Part shown: piece by piece, positions 46,516 to 54,554 of the stretch
Numbering within the stretch: the first letter of the stretch is position 1
Layout: each line of letters begins with the position of its first letter
DNA from: Actinokineospora enzanensis DSM 44649
Lineage (GTDB): Bacteria; Actinomycetota; Actinomycetes; Mycobacteriales; Pseudonocardiaceae
Reading direction: 5' to 3'
DNA length: 64,000 nucleotides
Assembly (NCBI RefSeq): GCF_000374445.1
Contig: NZ_KB894416.1
Coordinates: 100,673 to 164,672, forward strand
Program-made: the position numbers and the translations under genes
The notes under the pieces: generated by a model
The model's database searches: none
What the model was told of the DNA's origin: nothing
The model's input: the letters and a program-made list of their open reading frames with translations, nothing else

Positions 46516-47642
46516 GCGACATCACCTTCGACTGGTTCGGCGGAGTGGAGTTGGAACACAGCTCCCGATGTGGGGGACGATTTCTTCGGGGCGTCTTTCG
46601 GGTTGGAGCAGTAGCGGTGCCAGGAGTCGGTGAAATGGACCCGTTTGTATCCTTTCGCTTGGCTGCCGTCGGGAAACCGGATCGTGGTGGAGCGGATGCC
46701 GTACTCGCGGAGGTAGTCGGCGAGTTTGGCGGGCGTGAGCCCGGCGGGGCCGTGGGCGGCCCAGGGTGATTCCGGGTCGCGTTTGAGCCGGTCGAGCAGT
46801 GCGGCGGTGGCGATCGCGGAGTCCTCGGCGAACACGGCGCGGCAGTCGGTCAGCAGCCGTACCCCGAGGGACTGCTCTTGGTCGTCGTGGTCGGCGGTGA
46901 GCGCGAGAACGGCTTTCCGGGCCCGCTCGGGCCAGTCGCCGCCGGCGTGGTCGGCGACGATGATCAGCGGTTCCCAGGTGTCGGCCGCGCGGTCTTCCAC
47001 CGGCATGTCGGGCACGGCCGATTCGAGGGCGTCGAGATCGGCGCGCAGCCACCGGTCGAGGCCGTGTGCGAGTTCCCGTAGTTGCGGCCGGTCCCGGCGG
47101 TGCCGGAACGGCGCGGCGTCCTCATCGGCGAGGCGGCGGCGCATGCGGACGATGACGGCGCGGTCCTCGATCGTGCCGGGCATCGCGCCGATCCCGGCGA
47201 GCGCGGCCATGGCGAAGGTGGGCAGCGACTCGACCTGTTTGGCTTCGGCGTTGTAGCGCTTGATCGGCCTGTTGCGTTGGTGGCCGGCGTTGAGCAGCCC
47301 GCGCAGGTCCTCGTGCTGGGCGGCCTTCGGCCCGAAGATCGTGTCGGCTTCGTCGACCAGCAGGGTGGGCGGGTCGTCGGTGACCGACCGGTAGATGGCC
47401 GACGTGCTGGAATTGACGGTGATGAACGGGTCATGCGCGAGTGCCTCGATCAGGTCCAGCAGCCGGGACTTGCCGCAGCGTTTCTCCGGGGCCCGGATCA
47501 CCAGCCTGGGCGCGTGCGCCCACGCGGGCTGGGCGTGGGTCGCGGCGATCCACAGCGTGATCGCGTCCGCTGTCTCCCTGGTGGGAAGTACGACGTAGCG
47601 GGCCAGAGCGGAGTGAACGGCGTTGAGCAACTCGGCGGTCAT
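46512..47642 (-). CDS. DUF3631 domain ATPase
   Basis: A 376-residue P-loop protein. Walker A is in RAPEKRCGKSRLLDL (residue ~45), Walker B is TLLVDEADTIFG, and a later sensor-like RAVIVRMRRR fits an AAA+ or superfamily 3 helicase-like fold. The C-terminal DUF3631 part includes ADYLREYGIRS. In AICEs this protein sits near the primase-polymerase and is thought to replace a replication initiator or helicase. It starts at ATG 47642, overlapping the methyltransferase stop. Confidence 0.85.
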   Translation of the reverse strand: MTAELLNAVHSALARYVVLPTRETADAITLWIAATHAQPAWAHAPRLVIRAPEKRCGKSRLLDLIEALAHDPFITVNSSTSAIYRSVTDDPPTLLVDEADTIFGPKAAQHEDLRGLLNAGHQRNRPIKRYNAEAKQVESLPTFAMAALAGIGAMPGTIEDRAVIVRMRRRLADEDAAPFRHRRDRPQLRELAHGLDRWLRADLDALESAVPDMPVEDRAADTWEPLIIVADHAGGDWPERARKAVLALTADHDDQEQSLGVRLLTDCRAVFAEDSAIATAALLDRLKRDPESPWAAHGPAGLTPAKLADYLREYGIRSTTIRFPDGSQAKGYKRVHFTDSWHRYCSNPKDAPKKSSPTSGAVFQLHSAEPVEGDVA

Positions 47643-48550
47643 GACGCTGCCTCCGCATCGCGGGAACGGGTGTTGGTGCCCTGGCGGGCCCGGTAGGCGG
47701 CTTGGCGGCAGGCGGGCGAGCAGTGGCGGGGCCACCGGCCGGTGGCCGGTCGGGTCAGCGGGGCGCCGCACCGGCAGGCGCGGGTGGTGACGGAATCCCT
47801 GAGCTCACCGGTGACGGTAGCGACCAGGGCAGTTCCGTCACCGGGACCGTCGGTGGGCTCAGTGGTTGCGTCACCGGCGGCCGGGCCGAGGTGGCCGATA
47901 AGTTGGGTTCCCAGCCAGAAGGTGTAGGCGGGCGGGATGGCCTGTGTCAGGGCGGGCCAGGGCATCCAGTCGATGCCCATCGCGGTCCGCGCCTTCTCCG
48001 CGTCGGCGGTTCCGGTGCTGGTGCGTTGCCCGTGGGTTCCGTAGACCGGTACTGCCGGTTCGGGCCGGTCGTGGTGGCAGTCGGTGCCGCGTAGCGGCAG
48101 GTTGGACTCGAACAGCCGGTGTCTGCGCACCCCGAGACGGAGGGTGTCCCCGCAGAGGGTCACCGGGTCGATCAGCGGCGCACCGACGACGTTTTCGATC
48201 ACATAGGCTCGCGCGTCACCGACGGCGACCGCAGCCTGTAGACGGTCCCGGATCGGGCCGACCAGGTCGGCGTGGTCGGCGCGCCTGCGTGCGGGCGTCA
48301 CGCAGGAGAACGCTTGGCAGGGTGGTGACGCGGCGATCACGTCGAACCCGGACAGGTCCACGGTCAACGCGTCGGCCTGGATGAACGGGAACGGGTAGTG
48401 CGGCTGGGGTTCGATGTCCACCCCGGTCACCGCGAACCCCGCCGCGTGGTACCCGGCGGATGCCCCGCCCGCCTTGCAGAACAAGTCCAGCAGCCGCCAC
48501 CGTCGGTGGCGAATCCCGGTCGACGGTCGACGCCCTTGCGTCACGCGCAT
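47639..48550 (-). CDS. Cytosine-C5 DNA methyltransferase with zinc-finger tail
   Basis: A 303-residue methyltransferase. Motif I LLDLFCKAGGASAGYHAAGF, motif IV ASPPCQAF with the catalytic cysteine, motif VI IENVVGAPL and motif VIII RRHRLFES are present. The target-recognition region is short. The C-terminus has a small zinc finger (CRCGAP and HCSPACRQ). Similar small enzymes occur in phages and conjugative elements, where they protect DNA from host restriction. It starts at ATG 48550, overlapping the primase-polymerase end by ten bases. Confidence 0.85.
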   Translation of the reverse strand: MRVTQGRRPSTGIRHRRWRLLDLFCKAGGASAGYHAAGFAVTGVDIEPQPHYPFPFIQADALTVDLSGFDVIAASPPCQAFSCVTPARRRADHADLVGPIRDRLQAAVAVGDARAYVIENVVGAPLIDPVTLCGDTLRLGVRRHRLFESNLPLRGTDCHHDRPEPAVPVYGTHGQRTSTGTADAEKARTAMGIDWMPWPALTQAIPPAYTFWLGTQLIGHLGPAAGDATTEPTDGPGDGTALVATVTGELRDSVTTRACRCGAPLTRPATGRWPRHCSPACRQAAYRARQGTNTRSRDAEAAS

Positions 48551-49527
48551 GCCGCGCCTCGCCGTCCGGCCGGGTCGGTGGGGGTGATCCGTCGCGGGTG
48601 GGTCGCTCCGGCGCGCAGGCCGTTGGTGATGGTGCGGAGCACTTTGGACTCGGTGCAGTCGCACCGGTCGCTGATCATGTGGGCGGCGGCGGTATGCAGG
48701 TGGTGTTGGGCTGTAGCCGAGGGGAGCACGCCCGCGCCGACCAGTTGCCCGAGCGCCACCGCCGCGACGAACAGGGTTTTGTCGTGGGTGCCGGGTTGCG
48801 CGGCGGCCACTCGGTCGCGTTCTCCGTCGAGCGCGGCGGTGACGTAGGCGGGCATCCGGTCGGGCGGGGCGGTGACCGGGGTGGGGGCGATCGTGCGGGG
48901 TGTCGGGGTCAGCTTGCGGCGCAGCCACTCGGGCAACGGCGCGATCGGCGCGTCACACACGACCCGGTACACCCCGGCGGCGGTCACCGACCCGGCGGCG
49001 ACGACGTGGCCGCCGTGCGCGCGGGTGTCGATCTTCCAGCCCAGGCCGTTGCCGGTGTCGCCCTCGGTGTTGCGCAGCTCGATCCCGGCGGGGGCACGGA
49101 AGTACAGGTGCTTGCCCTGACTCGGGGTGGCCACGGTGAAGGTCTCCGGCCAGGGCTGCCCGGCTTCCTCGCACAGCAACACGAACACGTCGTGACCGTC
49201 GCGCACCCCCTCCCGGTTCCAGCGTGCGGGAGGGGTCTCGCCACCGAACTTGGTCCTGTCCAGGTCGACCACCACCAGGCCGCTGGGGCCGGTGGCGATC
49301 CCGATGTTGTAGGGCCCGGCAGCCCAGCAACGTGTGATCACCGCCGGGTCGGTGGTGGCACGCTGCTCCGGCTTGGCGTGCCCGCCCGCGCACGCCCCGG
49401 TTCCTGGGCAGCGGGATTCCAGGTGCAGGGCGGGGCGTTTGCTGCCCGGGCGCAGCGGGAAGACGCGGAAACCCATCCGGGCCGCGTCGAGCGCGTGCTG
49501 CGGCAGCATGTCCTCGAAGTGGTTCAT
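48541..49527 (-). CDS. Bifunctional DNA primase-polymerase (Prim-Pol)
   Basis: A 328-residue protein. The Prim-Pol domain has AARMGFRVFPLRPGS, IATGPSGLVVVDLD with the metal-binding aspartates, the histidine in TPSQGKHLYFRA and the third acidic site in WKIDTRAHGGHVVAAGS. The C-terminal region (TAALDGERDRVAAAQPGT) is helical and common in AICE replication proteins. It probably initiates replication of the excised element with the DUF3631 ATPase. Start ATG 49527. Confidence 0.9.
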   Translation of the reverse strand: MNHFEDMLPQHALDAARMGFRVFPLRPGSKRPALHLESRCPGTGACAGGHAKPEQRATTDPAVITRCWAAGPYNIGIATGPSGLVVVDLDRTKFGGETPPARWNREGVRDGHDVFVLLCEEAGQPWPETFTVATPSQGKHLYFRAPAGIELRNTEGDTGNGLGWKIDTRAHGGHVVAAGSVTAAGVYRVVCDAPIAPLPEWLRRKLTPTPRTIAPTPVTAPPDRMPAYVTAALDGERDRVAAAQPGTHDKTLFVAAVALGQLVGAGVLPSATAQHHLHTAAAHMISDRCDCTESKVLRTITNGLRAGATHPRRITPTDPAGRRGAACA

Positions 49528-49572
49528 CACGGTGCCCTTCTCGATCCGGAATGGACGGTGAGTAGGAGCGGC

Positions 49573-49607
49573 GCGGGGCGGGTCCACACGCGGAGGACCC
49601 GCCCCGC
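49573..49607 (-). terminator. Hairpin between small AICE gene and Prim-Pol
   Basis: A perfect 13-bp stem, GCGGGGCGGGTCC/GGACCCGCCCCGC, with a 9-base loop just after the stop at 49613. It can attenuate read-through into the primase gene. Confidence 0.7.
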
Positions 49608-49612
49608 GGCCA

Positions 49613-49897
49613 TCAGGTGTGGTTGTGGTGGTTCCAGGTGATGAGGTGGTTGTCCTCGTTGCCGATGCGGATCGCGGCGGCCCGCGCGGCCGGGGTGAGC
49701 GCTTTCCGGTTGGACTCGGGAACCAGATGGATCTTGCGTTCCCGCAGCATCCGCACCAGGTGCCGGTCCTGCGCGGCCCGGGACGTCCCGGCCAGCGCCG
49801 GGCGCAGGTCGACCAGCCCGACCCAGCCCCCACGGCGCGGTGCCAGCGCTTCGATCGCGGCTCGCACGGCCTTGTCCCAGCGGGTGTCCACCGACAT
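49613..49897 (-). CDS. Small AICE protein, paralogue 1 (94 aa)
   Basis: Starts MSVDTRWDKAVRAAIEAL at ATG 49897 behind AGGAGG. It is about half identical to the protein at 50581: shared parts are DTRWDKAV, GWVGLVDLR/AWVGLCELR, AQDRHL and IGNEDNHLI. The pattern of helices and DRHLxRML suggests a small winged-helix DNA-binding protein. The family is unknown to me. Confidence 0.7.
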   Translation of the reverse strand: MSVDTRWDKAVRAAIEALAPRRGGWVGLVDLRPALAGTSRAAQDRHLVRMLRERKIHLVPESNRKALTPAARAAAIRIGNEDNHLITWNHHNHT

Positions 49898-49928
49898 GGT
49901 GTCCTCCTGTTCGTTGGCTGGTGGGAGG

Positions 49929-49970
49929 TGTCCGCGTGAGGAGCCCGCCGCGGGGCCCCTCACGCGGACA
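49929..49970 (-). terminator. Hairpin, copy A of the repeated AICE intergenic unit
   Basis: TGTCCGCGTGAGG pairs with CCTCACGCGGACA. The same arms recur at 50889-50924. It lies between the gene at 49613 and the short frame ending at 49979. Confidence 0.75.
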
Positions 49971-49978
49971 CGCGGGGG

Positions 49979-50053
49979 CTAGTTCACGCGGCGGCCGTTG
50001 ACACGGATCTCGCCGTGGACGATGCCGAGCTGCTGCCCGCCCCCGGCGGTCAC
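49979..50053 (-). CDS. Possible 24-residue peptide or gene remnant
   Basis: GTG 50053 overlaps the stop of the upstream gene and reads VTAGGGQQLGIVHGEIRVNGRRVN. The end resembles the C-terminus of the protein at 50935 (YVDGRRVD), and the flanking hairpins are also alike. It may be a shrunken paralogue, or only a remnant of the duplication. Confidence 0.35.
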   Translation of the reverse strand: MTAGGGQQLGIVHGEIRVNGRRVN

Positions 50054-50553
50054 GGCCTGGTCATCAGCGCGACGGGTGTGCCGCCGATGGTGGCCTGGTG
50101 CACGGCCGTGATGACGGCGCGTTCGTAGGCGACGGTCAGGTTCTTGGCGTTGTGCTGGGCCTCCGGGAGCCTGCCCAGGGCACCGGCGCCTTCCATGTCG
50201 TAAGTCGCCCGTACGGCCTTCTCGGCGGCATCGGTCACCGCCGGGATGAGGCAGCGCACCCACAGGTGCGGCCCGGTGACCGCGTCACGGGTGGTCTCCG
50301 ACGCGCCCCGCCACCGTTGCTCGCCGTCCGCGTCGCCCTGTTCCCGCGCGTCCTCCAAGTACCACATGGCATTGCGGTGCGCGTCCAACGCCGTGAGCAG
50401 GTCCACGGCGGCAGCGAGGGCGTCCTTGGCCTGTTCCCGGGCGAACCCCAGCCCGGCTTGTTCGGCTTCCTGCCGGGCCCGCCACACGGTGGTGATCACC
50501 GACCCGGCCAACGCGCTGATCGCGGCCAGACAAGCGGAGAGCACAACAGTCAT
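50050..50553 (-). CDS. Membrane-anchored hypothetical AICE protein
   Basis: A 167-residue protein with one N-terminal membrane segment (TVVLSACLAAISALAGSVI) and a helical, charged cytosolic part (QAKDALAAAVDLLTALDAHR). Start ATG 50553 has GGGAG at good spacing; two in-frame starts lie up to nine bases upstream. I do not recognise the family. Confidence 0.65.
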   Translation of the reverse strand: MTVVLSACLAAISALAGSVITTVWRARQEAEQAGLGFAREQAKDALAAAVDLLTALDAHRNAMWYLEDAREQGDADGEQRWRGASETTRDAVTGPHLWVRCLIPAVTDAAEKAVRATYDMEGAGALGRLPEAQHNAKNLTVAYERAVITAVHQATIGGTPVALMTRP

Positions 50554-50580
50554 GATCATCACTCCCAGGGTTCGGTGTGT

Positions 50581-50856
50581 TCAGCGGATCCGGATGAGGT
50601 GGTTGTCCTCGTTGCCGATCCAGACCGCCGCGTCCCGCGCGGCCCGGGTGAGAGCCTTCTGGTTGGACTCCGGGGCCAGCACGACCTTGCCCTCGTGCGA
50701 CATGCGCCGCAGGTGCCGGTCCTGCGCCTCACGGGTCGTGCCCACCAGGCGCGGGTGGAAGCGCAGCTCGCACAAGCCCACCCACGCTCCCTTCCGAGAC
50801 TGCAACTCGGTGATCGCGTCCTGAACGGCCTTGTCCCATCGGGTGTCCACCGACAT
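50581..50856 (-). CDS. Small AICE protein, paralogue 2 (91 aa)
   Basis: Starts MSVDTRWDKAVQDAITEL at ATG 50856, behind the same CAGGAGGACACC as the paralogue at 49613. It shares AQDRHLRRM, PESNQKALT and IGNEDNHLI with it. Likely a small DNA-binding protein. The duplication includes the upstream leader and hairpin. Confidence 0.7.
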   Translation of the reverse strand: MSVDTRWDKAVQDAITELQSRKGAWVGLCELRFHPRLVGTTREAQDRHLRRMSHEGKVVLAPESNQKALTRAARDAAVWIGNEDNHLIRIR

Positions 50857-50888
50857 GGTGTCCTCCTGTTCGTTGGCTGGTGAGGGTT

Positions 50889-50924
50889 TCCGCGTGAGGG
50901 GCCCGTGTCGGCCCCTCACGCGGA
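50889..50924 (-). terminator. Hairpin, copy B of the repeated AICE intergenic unit
   Basis: TCCGCGTGAGGGGCC and its perfect complement with a 6-base loop. It stands just after the stop of the gene at 50935 and upstream of the gene at 50581. Confidence 0.8.
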
Positions 50925-50934
50925 CATGGCGGGG

Positions 50935-51198
50935 CTAGTCGACGCGGCGACCGTCGACGTAGCGGCGGACCTTGCCGGTGACGTGCCCGAACTGGGACTG
51001 GTGGTCGAACCCGGCGGGCATGGGCTGGGCGGTGGGCTGGCCGTTGATGGGTGCGTCCGGGCTTCGACCACGCGAGGACCGGGAGCGGTCGTTGACGATG
51101 GTCACGTCACCGTCGACGACCTCGACCTGCTTGCCGACCCGGGCGTTGCCGCTGACCGAGTTGTGGACACGCACGGACTTCTTGTCGTTGGCGTTCAT
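50935..51198 (-). CDS. Small AICE hypothetical protein (87 aa)
   Basis: Starts MNANDKKSVRVHNSVSGNAR at ATG 51198 behind GGAAGGA. The segment RVGKQVEVVDGDVTIVND looks like a short beta-helix or repeat, followed by a disordered stretch. It ends YVDGRRVD, like the short frame at 49979. The family is unknown. Confidence 0.6.
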   Translation of the reverse strand: MNANDKKSVRVHNSVSGNARVGKQVEVVDGDVTIVNDRSRSSRGRSPDAPINGQPTAQPMPAGFDHQSQFGHVTGKVRRYVDGRRVD

Positions 51199-51235
51199 CA
51201 CGATGTCCTTCCGTTGTGGTGCGAGATGAGACAGG

Positions 51236-52006
51236 TCAGGCGGTTGGGGGGATGGCGAGAACGGCGACGGTGACGTTGTCGCCGCCCTCGGGGTCGCGCA
51301 TCAGCGCACTGTCGAGCAGGGCGTCGGCGATCAGCCCGGGGTCGGTGTGGAAGTCGTCCACCAACGCGGCCATCAGGTCGGCCGGGAGTTGTTTGTGGAC
51401 GCCGTCGCTGGTGATGATCACCAGCTCGGGGTTCTCCTCCCGCACGATGGTGGAAGACACGGTGCCGACGGTGGCGCGGCCGAGAGTGCCGAGCAGGTAG
51501 TGGTCCATGACCTCGATCGGGGCCGCCAGGGCCTGTTCCAGCGTGGCGCGCTCGTCGTCGGTGAGGCCCGGGTTGGTCAGCATGTGGCGCATGTACGCGC
51601 CGGCGGTGTGCTCGACGGTCCACCGCCGCAACCCGCGCCGCGAGTCCCACAGCCACACCGCGACGTCACCGATGTGCGCGATCTCCAGGCGCCCTTGCGG
51701 GTCCAGCGACACCACCGCCGCGACCGCGTCCGGCGCACCGGGGTAGTCGGGCAGGGTGTCGGCGGCGGCCAGCAGCCCGACCAACGCGCCGCGGTGGCAG
51801 CCCACCGCGACCGCGGCACTGGCAGCCAGCAACGCGGCGTCACAGGTTTCCAGGCTGCTGCCGATCCCGTCGACCACAGCCACGGCCGTCCCGACCGGGG
51901 TGGAGCGCACATCGATGGCGTCGGCGTTGATCTGCCTGCCTCCGGCGTGGCTCGCGGTGGCGGTGGTGACGCTCCACGGGTTCATGCTGATGTCCCAGGG
52001 GTTCAT
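51236..52006 (-). CDS. PP2C-type serine/threonine phosphatase
   Basis: A 256-residue protein with PP2C motifs: VAVVDGIGSS (metal-binding aspartate), EIAHIGDVAVWLW, VIITSDGVHKQL and EGGDNVTVAVLAI (the last metal-binding aspartate). PP2C enzymes remove phosphate from Ser/Thr in proteins with Mn or Mg. In a conjugative element it might adjust host kinase signalling. The starts MNPWDIS and MNPWSVT are both possible (52006 or 51985). Confidence 0.85.
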   Translation of the reverse strand: MNPWDISMNPWSVTTATASHAGGRQINADAIDVRSTPVGTAVAVVDGIGSSLETCDAALLAASAAVAVGCHRGALVGLLAAADTLPDYPGAPDAVAAVVSLDPQGRLEIAHIGDVAVWLWDSRRGLRRWTVEHTAGAYMRHMLTNPGLTDDERATLEQALAAPIEVMDHYLLGTLGRATVGTVSSTIVREENPELVIITSDGVHKQLPADLMAALVDDFHTDPGLIADALLDSALMRDPEGGDNVTVAVLAIPPTA

Positions 52007-52159
52007 CCGACTCCCTCTCGATAGTCACTGTGTGTAATGAGTGGTGAGTAAGGCGGTCGCCTGGGTCGCCGGGTGCGCCGACCGGCCGCGCGGGTGCGCG
52101 GGACGCGGTCGGGTGGGGCGCCCAGGGCGTGTTCCGGGTGGTTTCGGCCGGGGTGGCGG

Positions 52160-52280
52160 GAGGGGGTCCCGTGGGTCCCGTGCGCGGTGTCTGCGCTGTT
52201 CGGGGCGCGGGACCCGATCGTGGGACCCGGTGTGGGACTAGTCCCGTGCCGGGGGCGGGCTCCCGTGTCGGGTCCCGCGC
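52160..52280. repeat. Candidate clt locus: clustered GGTCCCGTG / GGGACCCG repeats
   Basis: Two adjacent copies of GGTCCCGTG (52165-52173, 52174-52182), GGGACCCG at 52209-52216 and 52222-52229, the palindrome GGGACTAGTCCC at 52234-52245, GTCCCGTG at 52241-52248 and GGTCCCG at 52271-52277. All lie within 113 bp directly downstream of the tra gene. In Streptomyces plasmids the TraB translocase recognises 8-bp repeats (such as GACCCGGA) in clt next to traB. The function here is inferred from that. Confidence 0.6.
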
Positions 52281-52301
52281 GCCCGGCGGGGTGTGCCGGG
52301 G

Positions 52302-54554
52302 CTATCCGGTGGTGTCGGTGTCGTCGTCGGGCAGTTCGCCGTTGTCACGGCGTGTGATGGCCGTGTGGACGTCGTCGGCGCGGATGAACTTGTTGCTGCT
52401 CTTGATGACGCGGATGTGCCAGCGGCGCAGTTCCTCGGCGAGTCGCTCGGCGTTCCAGCTCTCGTAGACGGTGGGGTCGTCCTCGATGAGGCGGGCGAGG
52501 ATGACGGTGGTGCGTACGCGGGGTTCGTCGCGCAGGGCGCGGTCGATGTCGGCCAGGTGGTCGACCGGCGTGGCGGGTTCGCTGTCGGTGTCGGTGGTGG
52601 CGGGGGTGCGGCCGTGGCGGGCCATGATCTGCATGGCGCGGTCGACGACGCGGTAGGCGTCCTGTGTGGACACGTAGTGGGTGCGGACGATGATGAACGC
52701 CTGGCCTGCGGGGATGTCCTCGACCTCGCCGGTGGCCACGACGGTTCCGGCGTCCGCGCCGGGCCGCAGGTCCTGCGGGCGCGCGCCCCGGTCCACGGCG
52801 TCGGCGAGGATCATGCGGGCGGTGGGTTCGTTGGGGACGTTGAGCGAGCAGCGCACGTGCGCGCCTTCGCGGACGCGGACGGGCAGGGTGCGGTCGTCGG
52901 GGCGTTGGGTGGCCTGAATCAGGTGGATGTTGACCGCGCGGGCCTGGTCGTGCAGGCGTTTGGCGGTCTTGGCCGCGCGGGCGTCGTTCTTGGTGCCGCC
53001 GATGGGGTGCTCGGCGCCGTAGAGGACCTGGCATTCGTCCACGATCAGGTAGATCGGGTGGAAGCCGGAGCCTTTGCGGCGGGAGAGTTCCCGGGTGATC
53101 GCTCCGACGATGTTCTGTTCGGATTTGGCCTGGTAGCGGCGTTCCATCTCCGCCACGCCCCATTCCAGCATCGCGCAGGTGGCCTCGGCGTCCTCCTGTG
53201 TGGACCCCTCGATGTAGGTGGCGACGCGCGGGGTGAACATCTTCCAGTCGCCGTCGCCTTTGAGGTCGGCGATGCGCAGCTCCACCGTGGGATCCAGGGC
53301 CAGGCCCAGGGCCAGCAGCCGTACCGTGGTGGTCTTGCCCTGTTTGGAGGTGGCCCCGTACAGGTGGTGTTTTTGCAGCATGCCCATGGCCACCTGTTCC
53401 TGGCGCATGGTCACCCCGAAGGGCACCCGGTCGCGGAAGACGTCGACCTGCCCGTCCTCCAGCAGCGGCCAGGGCGGGGCGGGCCGGTCCATGGTGCCCT
53501 TGTCGGCGATCCACAGGTCCAGCACGCGGGCGTCGGCGTCGGGGTCGCGCTGGGGCCAGGTCTCGTGCTTGTGCCGCCCGAGGTTGCCGGCCAGCAGCTC
53601 GACTTTCCGGGAGTCGAGCAACTCCGCCGCGATCACCCCCAGCGGGAGCCTGATCTGGGTGTAGGTGCCCCCGCCCTGCTCGCGGGGCTGAATCAGGTAC
53701 TCCAGTTTCCCGCCCTGCTTGAGGAACCCGGTCAAGGCGACGATCTTGACGTGCGCGAGCGCCCGGGTGATCAGGTCTTCGGTGATCTCGGAGTCCATCT
53801 CCGCCCGTTCGGTGCGCGAGACCAGCCAGCGCGGTGCCGGCGCGGCCCGGCGGCCTTCCCGCCACGCCGCGACCAGCAGCGCGGGCAGCCCGCCCCACAC
53901 GATCAGGTGCATCGCGATGGTGGCCAGCACACCGAGCACCCCGGCGACATCGCCCAGCAGCGTCCACCAGTCCGCCCAGCCCCACCCGCCGGGGGTGAGC
54001 TGGATGGCCACACCGCACAGCAGCAGCACCCCGGCCAGCACCGTCACCGCGACCAGCAACGCCCGCAGACCCGCCCACAGAGTGGCGGGCAGGCCCCGCA
54101 CCCGCTGCGCCCGGCCGTTCTTGAGCGCGTCCAGCCGTTCGGTCCACTCCGCCAGCGCCACCGAGTCCCCCGCCGCGCGGGCCAGCCGGACCTGCTCCCG
54201 CACGTGCCCGTGGGTCAGGGCCTGCCCGGCCCGGCGGGCCCAGGACAGATGCCCCTGCGCCACCGTCCACCCCGCCCGCGCCGCCACCCGCGCGCCCCGG
54301 GCCGCCTGACCCGACGCCGGGTGCGCGCGCACCACCCGCACCAGCTCCCCCGCCCGACCGCGCACCGACTGCGCGGCCAGACGACGGTCCAGTGCGGCGG
54401 ACTCCTCGGCCGTGAGCACCTCACCGACCAGGGCCCCGTCCGGCTCCAGCTCCCCACCCACGGCGGGGCCGGTCGCGGGGCCGGTGTCGGTGGCGTGGCG
54501 CAGGGGCAGGTGCACCACGTTGGTGTCGTCGGGGTCGGGCAGGCGGGGGGTCAT
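52302..54554 (-). CDS. tra: FtsK/SpoIIIE-type conjugal transfer protein (Tra)
   Basis: A 750-residue DNA translocase. Two membrane segments lie at about residues 165-240 (LRALLVAVTVLAGVLLLCG; DVAGVLGVLATIAMHLI). The FtsK domain has Walker A GATSKQGKTTT, the RIADLKGDGDWKMF segment and Walker B IYLIVDECQVLYG, then ATQRPDDRTLPVRVRE. The C-terminal ~70 residues include a helical winged-helix-like part (DRALRDEPRVRTTVILARL) suited to recognise clt. It pumps double-stranded DNA between mycelia. Its start overlaps the next upstream gene. Confidence 0.93.
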   Translation of the reverse strand: MTPRLPDPDDTNVVHLPLRHATDTGPATGPAVGGELEPDGALVGEVLTAEESAALDRRLAAQSVRGRAGELVRVVRAHPASGQAARGARVAARAGWTVAQGHLSWARRAGQALTHGHVREQVRLARAAGDSVALAEWTERLDALKNGRAQRVRGLPATLWAGLRALLVAVTVLAGVLLLCGVAIQLTPGGWGWADWWTLLGDVAGVLGVLATIAMHLIVWGGLPALLVAAWREGRRAAPAPRWLVSRTERAEMDSEITEDLITRALAHVKIVALTGFLKQGGKLEYLIQPREQGGGTYTQIRLPLGVIAAELLDSRKVELLAGNLGRHKHETWPQRDPDADARVLDLWIADKGTMDRPAPPWPLLEDGQVDVFRDRVPFGVTMRQEQVAMGMLQKHHLYGATSKQGKTTTVRLLALGLALDPTVELRIADLKGDGDWKMFTPRVATYIEGSTQEDAEATCAMLEWGVAEMERRYQAKSEQNIVGAITRELSRRKGSGFHPIYLIVDECQVLYGAEHPIGGTKNDARAAKTAKRLHDQARAVNIHLIQATQRPDDRTLPVRVREGAHVRCSLNVPNEPTARMILADAVDRGARPQDLRPGADAGTVVATGEVEDIPAGQAFIIVRTHYVSTQDAYRVVDRAMQIMARHGRTPATTDTDSEPATPVDHLADIDRALRDEPRVRTTVILARLIEDDPTVYESWNAERLAEELRRWHIRVIKSSNKFIRADDVHTAITRRDNGELPDDDTDTTG

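Noticed and set aside
47643..47771. N-terminal extension of the DUF3631 frame
   Set aside because: The extra residues are proline/arginine-rich and overlap the methyltransferase gene; ATG 47642 overlaps its stop.
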